Assembly: GCA_900757695.1 (NCBI GenBank)
Contig: CAAEOU010000256.1
Coordinates: forward strand, 1 to 14,959
Direction of reading: 5' to 3'
Source: an uncultured Oscillospiraceae bacterium
GTDB lineage: Bacteria > Bacillota_A > Clostridia > Oscillospirales > Oscillospiraceae
DNA: 14,959 bases
Shown here: piece after piece, positions 12,431 to 14,959 of the stretch
Layout: each line of letters starts with the position of its first letter
Position numbering within the stretch: the first letter of the stretch is position 1
Position numbers and translations under genes: made by a program
Notes under the pieces: model-generated
The model's input: the letters and a program-made list of their open reading frames with translations, nothing else
Told to the model about the DNA's origin: nothing
The model's database searches: none

Positions 12431-13444
12431 ATGGATGGGTATCAGCGGATCAGCCGCTACAAATCCCAGCTTATGGGTATGGCGGTGATGGTGGTGGTCT
12501 ACGGCCACCTGCTTTACTACCACAGCTGGCTGAAAAATTATGAGGATCTGAACTTTACGATTTGGTATACCTTGGGTTCTGTGGAGATGTTTATGTTTAT
12601 CTCCGGATTTGGGATCTACCATTCTCTGAAAAAGAACCGGGATTCCTACACGTTCTACCAGCGGCGGCTTGCGCGGCTGCTCCCGTCCTTCCTTCCGGTG
12701 ATGTTGGCGTGGTGTGCGGCGGGAATGCTGATGCGGGACATGACCGTAGGACAGGCGCTGGGCAATCTGACCGGACTGGGCTGGTGGTTCCAGCAAAAAC
12801 AGCAGTTTAACTGGTATGTGCCGGCGATTTTGGTGCTGTATCTGCTGTCCCCACTGTTTTTTGACTGTATCGAGCGGATGGGAAAGAAAAGCGTATTGGT
12901 ATTTCCGGCGCTGTTTATTGTGATCACGGCGGGTTGGGGCTCTAATCTTTTGATGGCTGTGACCCGGTTTCCAACCTATTTTCTGGGCATGTACTTTGGC
13001 GCCCGGTTCTATGAGGGCAGAACGGTGACCCGGAAGCAGGTGTGGGTCTGGACGGTGGTGGCACTGATCGCCATGGCGCTGGTGCCCTATTTCTTCCTGA
13101 TTGCAAGACAGTACCTGTGGTTCTATGGCATGTACTGGATCCTGTTCTTCTTCTCCACACCGGCCACTGCCTTTGGTCTTACCAAGATCATGGAGTGGCA
13201 GGAGGGAAATGCGCTGGGAAGAGGACTGAACCGCATGTGGGGCTTCTTGGGCAGTCGTTCCTTTGAGATTTACCTGTGCCATCTGGCCTTCTATGAGCTC
13301 TGCCTTGCCTTGAAGGTTCAGGGGTGGCCCAAGTGGATCCTGATCGCTGCGATCGGTACCGGTATCGGCATCGTCTACCATCAGGTCGTCTACTGGGCAA
13401 CTGCCAAGTGGAAGGCACACAAGCGGGAAAAATCTGCTGCTTAA
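12431..13444 (+). CDS. Acyltransferase-3 family membrane protein, copy 1
   Basis: A 337-residue polytopic protein of the acyltransferase-3 (OafA/YrhL-like) family, which transfers acyl groups onto sugars, peptidoglycan, lipids or antibiotics. About ten hydrophobic segments are spread over the length. Conserved His26 in VVYGHLLYYHS fits the family's early His, and FISGFGIYHSL, YQRRLARLLPSFLP and QFNWYVPAILVLYLLSPLFF are typical. Near the end SRSFEIYLCHLAFYE keeps the family IYL-H pattern. No extracellular SGNH domain is present, so this is the membrane core only. The ATG at 12431 is chosen because AGAGGTG ends 6 nt upstream; a GTG at 12422 lies in the ribosome site itself. The acceptor is unknown. 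It is a paralogue of the next gene. Confidence 0.9.
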   Translation: MDGYQRISRYKSQLMGMAVMVVVYGHLLYYHSWLKNYEDLNFTIWYTLGSVEMFMFISGFGIYHSLKKNRDSYTFYQRRLARLLPSFLPVMLAWCAAGMLMRDMTVGQALGNLTGLGWWFQQKQQFNWYVPAILVLYLLSPLFFDCIERMGKKSVLVFPALFIVITAGWGSNLLMAVTRFPTYFLGMYFGARFYEGRTVTRKQVWVWTVVALIAMALVPYFFLIARQYLWFYGMYWILFFFSTPATAFGLTKIMEWQEGNALGRGLNRMWGFLGSRSFEIYLCHLAFYELCLALKVQGWPKWILIAAIGTGIGIVYHQVVYWATAKWKAHKREKSAA

Positions 13445-13452
13445 CGGAAAGG

Positions 13453-13487
13453 GAAGAGTCTGAAACATTCAGGCTCTTCTTTTTTTG
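13453..13487 (+). terminator. Terminator after acyltransferase gene 1
   Basis: A 12-bp stem pairs 13453-13464 with 13468-13479 (one G-U), with a tight 3-nt loop, followed by eight T (13480-13487). Confidence 0.93.
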
Positions 13488-13529
13488 CTTTGCGAGGAAA
13501 AAGCAATATGAATTTCCCGGCGAATCTGG

Positions 13530-13535
13530 TATAAT
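13530..13535 (+). promoter_or_regulatory. Extended -10 promoter of acyltransferase gene 2
   Basis: TATAAT (13530-13535) with TGG directly before it. The best -35 at 17 nt is TATGAA, which is weak. Unlike copy 1, the start region carries no inverted repeat. Confidence 0.7.
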
Positions 13536-13562
13536 GACGGGGAATGTAAGGAGGTTGAACCG

Positions 13563-14552
13563 ATGAATGCATATCAGCGCATCAGCCGCTATAAGTCGGC
13601 ACTTATGGGCATTGCCATTCTGATCGTGGTCTATGGCCACTTTTTCTATTATCACAGCGGCCTCAAGGACTATACCCAGCTGAATATCACCATGTGGTAC
13701 ACGGTGGGCTCTGTGGATATCTTTGTATTCCTGTCCGGGTTTGGAATCTACCACTCCCTCAGTAAAAACGATGATCCGCTGCGCTTTTTTCAGCGGAGAA
13801 TGAGTCGGCTGCTGCCGTCCTATCTTCCCTTTATCCTGATCTACTGCGCCTTCAGTCTGGCGGTGGGCTGGATGAACCGGTTTCAGGCGCTGGGCAACCT
13901 GACCACCTTTGGCTGGTGGGCCCAGCAGGGCGGACAGTTCAACTGGTACATTCCAACGATCATTGGAATGTACCTGATTTCGCCGCTGTTTTACCATGTG
14001 ATCGTCACCTATGAAAAGAAATCACTGTGGGTGATCCCTCTGTTGTTTTTGATGGAAGCCGGTGCCATTGGCAGCAGCCTGATGATCGGTGTCAGCCGTT
14101 TTCCGGTATATTTTCTTGGAATGTATCTGGGGCGGGAGGCTGCACTGGGGCATACGCCCTCCCGGAGGCACCTGACGGTCTCCGGCCTCCTGATGGTGGC
14201 GAGCATGGCGGGGCTCTTTTATCTGGTGAAATGCCACCCCAATTCTCTCAGCCGCTATGGCTTCTGGTGGCATCCGTTTTTGCTGAGTACCCCGGGCTGC
14301 CTGTATTTCACCACATGGTGTCTGGAAAAGCATGAAAAGCGGGCGGTCACCTGCTGGATCAATCGGGGCCTGAGCTTTCTGGGCGGCAAGAGCTTTGAGA
14401 TCTATCTGTGGCACCTGATGGTGTACTCCGTGGCGCTGTATCTGGGCCTTCAGGGCTGGGGCATGTGGATCGTTATGGCGCTGCTGGGGATTTTGGCTGG
14501 GTGCCTGTACAGCAAGCTGGTAAATCAAGTAATTGGATGGAGAAAAAAGTGA
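13563..14552 (+). CDS. Acyltransferase-3 family membrane protein, copy 2
   Basis: A 329-residue paralogue of the preceding protein. By hand count 48 of the first 70 residues are identical, including YQRISRYKS, VVYGH (His26), SGFGIYHSL and later QALGNLT, QFNWY, SPLF, RFP.YFLGMY and KSFEIYLWHLM. The middle of the protein (about 175-275) diverges most, which is where acceptor choice could differ. About ten hydrophobic segments; no extra domain. AGGAGG at 13549-13554 sets the ATG. Its own terminator-promoter pair separates it from copy 1, so the two can be expressed independently. The stop overlaps the next gene's start (GTGA), coupling it to the transporter. Substrate unknown. Confidence 0.9.
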   Translation: MNAYQRISRYKSALMGIAILIVVYGHFFYYHSGLKDYTQLNITMWYTVGSVDIFVFLSGFGIYHSLSKNDDPLRFFQRRMSRLLPSYLPFILIYCAFSLAVGWMNRFQALGNLTTFGWWAQQGGQFNWYIPTIIGMYLISPLFYHVIVTYEKKSLWVIPLLFLMEAGAIGSSLMIGVSRFPVYFLGMYLGREAALGHTPSRRHLTVSGLLMVASMAGLFYLVKCHPNSLSRYGFWWHPFLLSTPGCLYFTTWCLEKHEKRAVTCWINRGLSFLGGKSFEIYLWHLMVYSVALYLGLQGWGMWIVMALLGILAGCLYSKLVNQVIGWRKK

Positions 14553-14959
14553 AAGAACTTCGAGCAAATCTGCTGCTCCTGCTGACGGCTATGATCTGGG
14601 GTGCGGCCTTCGTGGCGCAGAGCGTCAGTATGGACTATATTGGGCCGTTTACCTTTCTGTTTGCCCGTTCCGTACTGGGCGGCGTTGTACTGCTGCCGGT
14701 AATTGCGGTGATGAACTGGGGCCAAAAGCAGCAGGCAGCGCAGGAGAAAAAGAAACATACACTGCTGCTGGGCGGCGTTTGCTGCGGTGCGGTACTGTTT
14801 GTGGCCAGCAGCCTTCAGCAGATCGGAATCCAGTACACCACGGCGGGAAAAGCCGGGTTTATCACGGCCATGTATATGGTGCTGGTTCCCATTTGCGGCC
14901 TGTTCTTTGGAAGGCGTCCCGGAAAAAAGGTCTGGGGGGCTGTTCTCGTGGCACTGGCG
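14549..14959 (+). CDS. DMT/EamA-family transporter, N-terminal part (cut by window end)
   Basis: 137 codons are visible before the edge. The product reads as a drug/metabolite transporter with EamA repeats: LLLLLTAMIWGAAFVAQSVS is the classical first helix, followed by GPFTFLFARSVLGGVVLLPV, a charged loop with QEKKKH, a third helix with SSLQQIGIQYTTAGKAGFIT, and a fourth ending VPICGLFF. This is about the first half-repeat of a ten-helix protein. I chose the GTG at 14549 because GGAG at 14539-14542 is 6 nt upstream and it overlaps the acyltransferase stop as GTGA. An in-frame ATG at 14537 would add four residues but lacks a ribosome site. Substrate unknown. Confidence 0.88.
   Translation, partial: MKELRANLLLLLTAMIWGAAFVAQSVSMDYIGPFTFLFARSVLGGVVLLPVIAVMNWGQKQQAAQEKKKHTLLLGGVCCGAVLFVASSLQQIGIQYTTAGKAGFITAMYMVLVPICGLFFGRRPGKKVWGAVLVALA

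Overview
The window looks like chromosomal DNA of a moderately GC-rich Clostridia member, probably in the Oscillospiraceae/Ruminococcaceae area. The reasons are the strong AGGAGG-type ribosome sites, consensus sigma-A promoters often carrying a TGn extension, Rex, and the order rpmH-rnpA-yidD-yidC-jag. The taxonomic placement is inference. I saw no insertion sequence, phage gene, tRNA, rRNA or CRISPR array.

Layout. (1) 1-273 is the 3' end of an unrecognised gene, followed by two intrinsic terminators. (2) 511-3723 is a four-gene operon: amino-acid-binding lipoprotein, permease, ATPase, and a DapF-superfamily racemase joined to the ATPase by an ATGA overlap. The racemase resembles the CntK/HisR histidine racemases, not diaminopimelate epimerase. 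The promoter has an inverted repeat inside its -35/-10 spacer, and a strong hairpin separates the binding-protein gene from the permease gene. (3) 3877-4452 is a secreted cyclophilin lipoprotein with a perfect consensus promoter, and 4566-5051 is a LURP-one-related (tubby-like) protein. (4) 5210-8197 is the ribosome/RNase P/membrane-insertion cluster rpmH, rnpA, yidD, yidC, jag. No dnaA or oriC-like sequence lies upstream of it. It ends at a terminator shared with the convergent genes.

(5) 8260-10104 on the minus strand holds a hotdog thioesterase, rex, and a DinB-like protein interrupted by fifteen collagen-like Gly-X-Y triplets. queH (10216-10761, minus) lies upstream of these. (6) From 10958 the plus strand carries a soluble AraC-type regulator and then two tandem paralogous acyltransferase-3 membrane proteins. 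The first has a perfect inverted repeat over its start site and Shine-Dalgarno sequence. A DMT-family transporter, cut by the window edge, follows.

Working together. The first operon probably imports a polar amino acid and interconverts its L and D forms. The rpmH-jag cluster supplies L34, the RNase P protein and the Sec/YidC insertion machinery. Rex couples NADH/NAD+ balance to transcription, and QueH completes queuosine. The most unusual items are the importer-racemase operon, the collagen-like insert in the DinB-like protein, and the inverted-repeat operators at 430-449 and 12398-12425.
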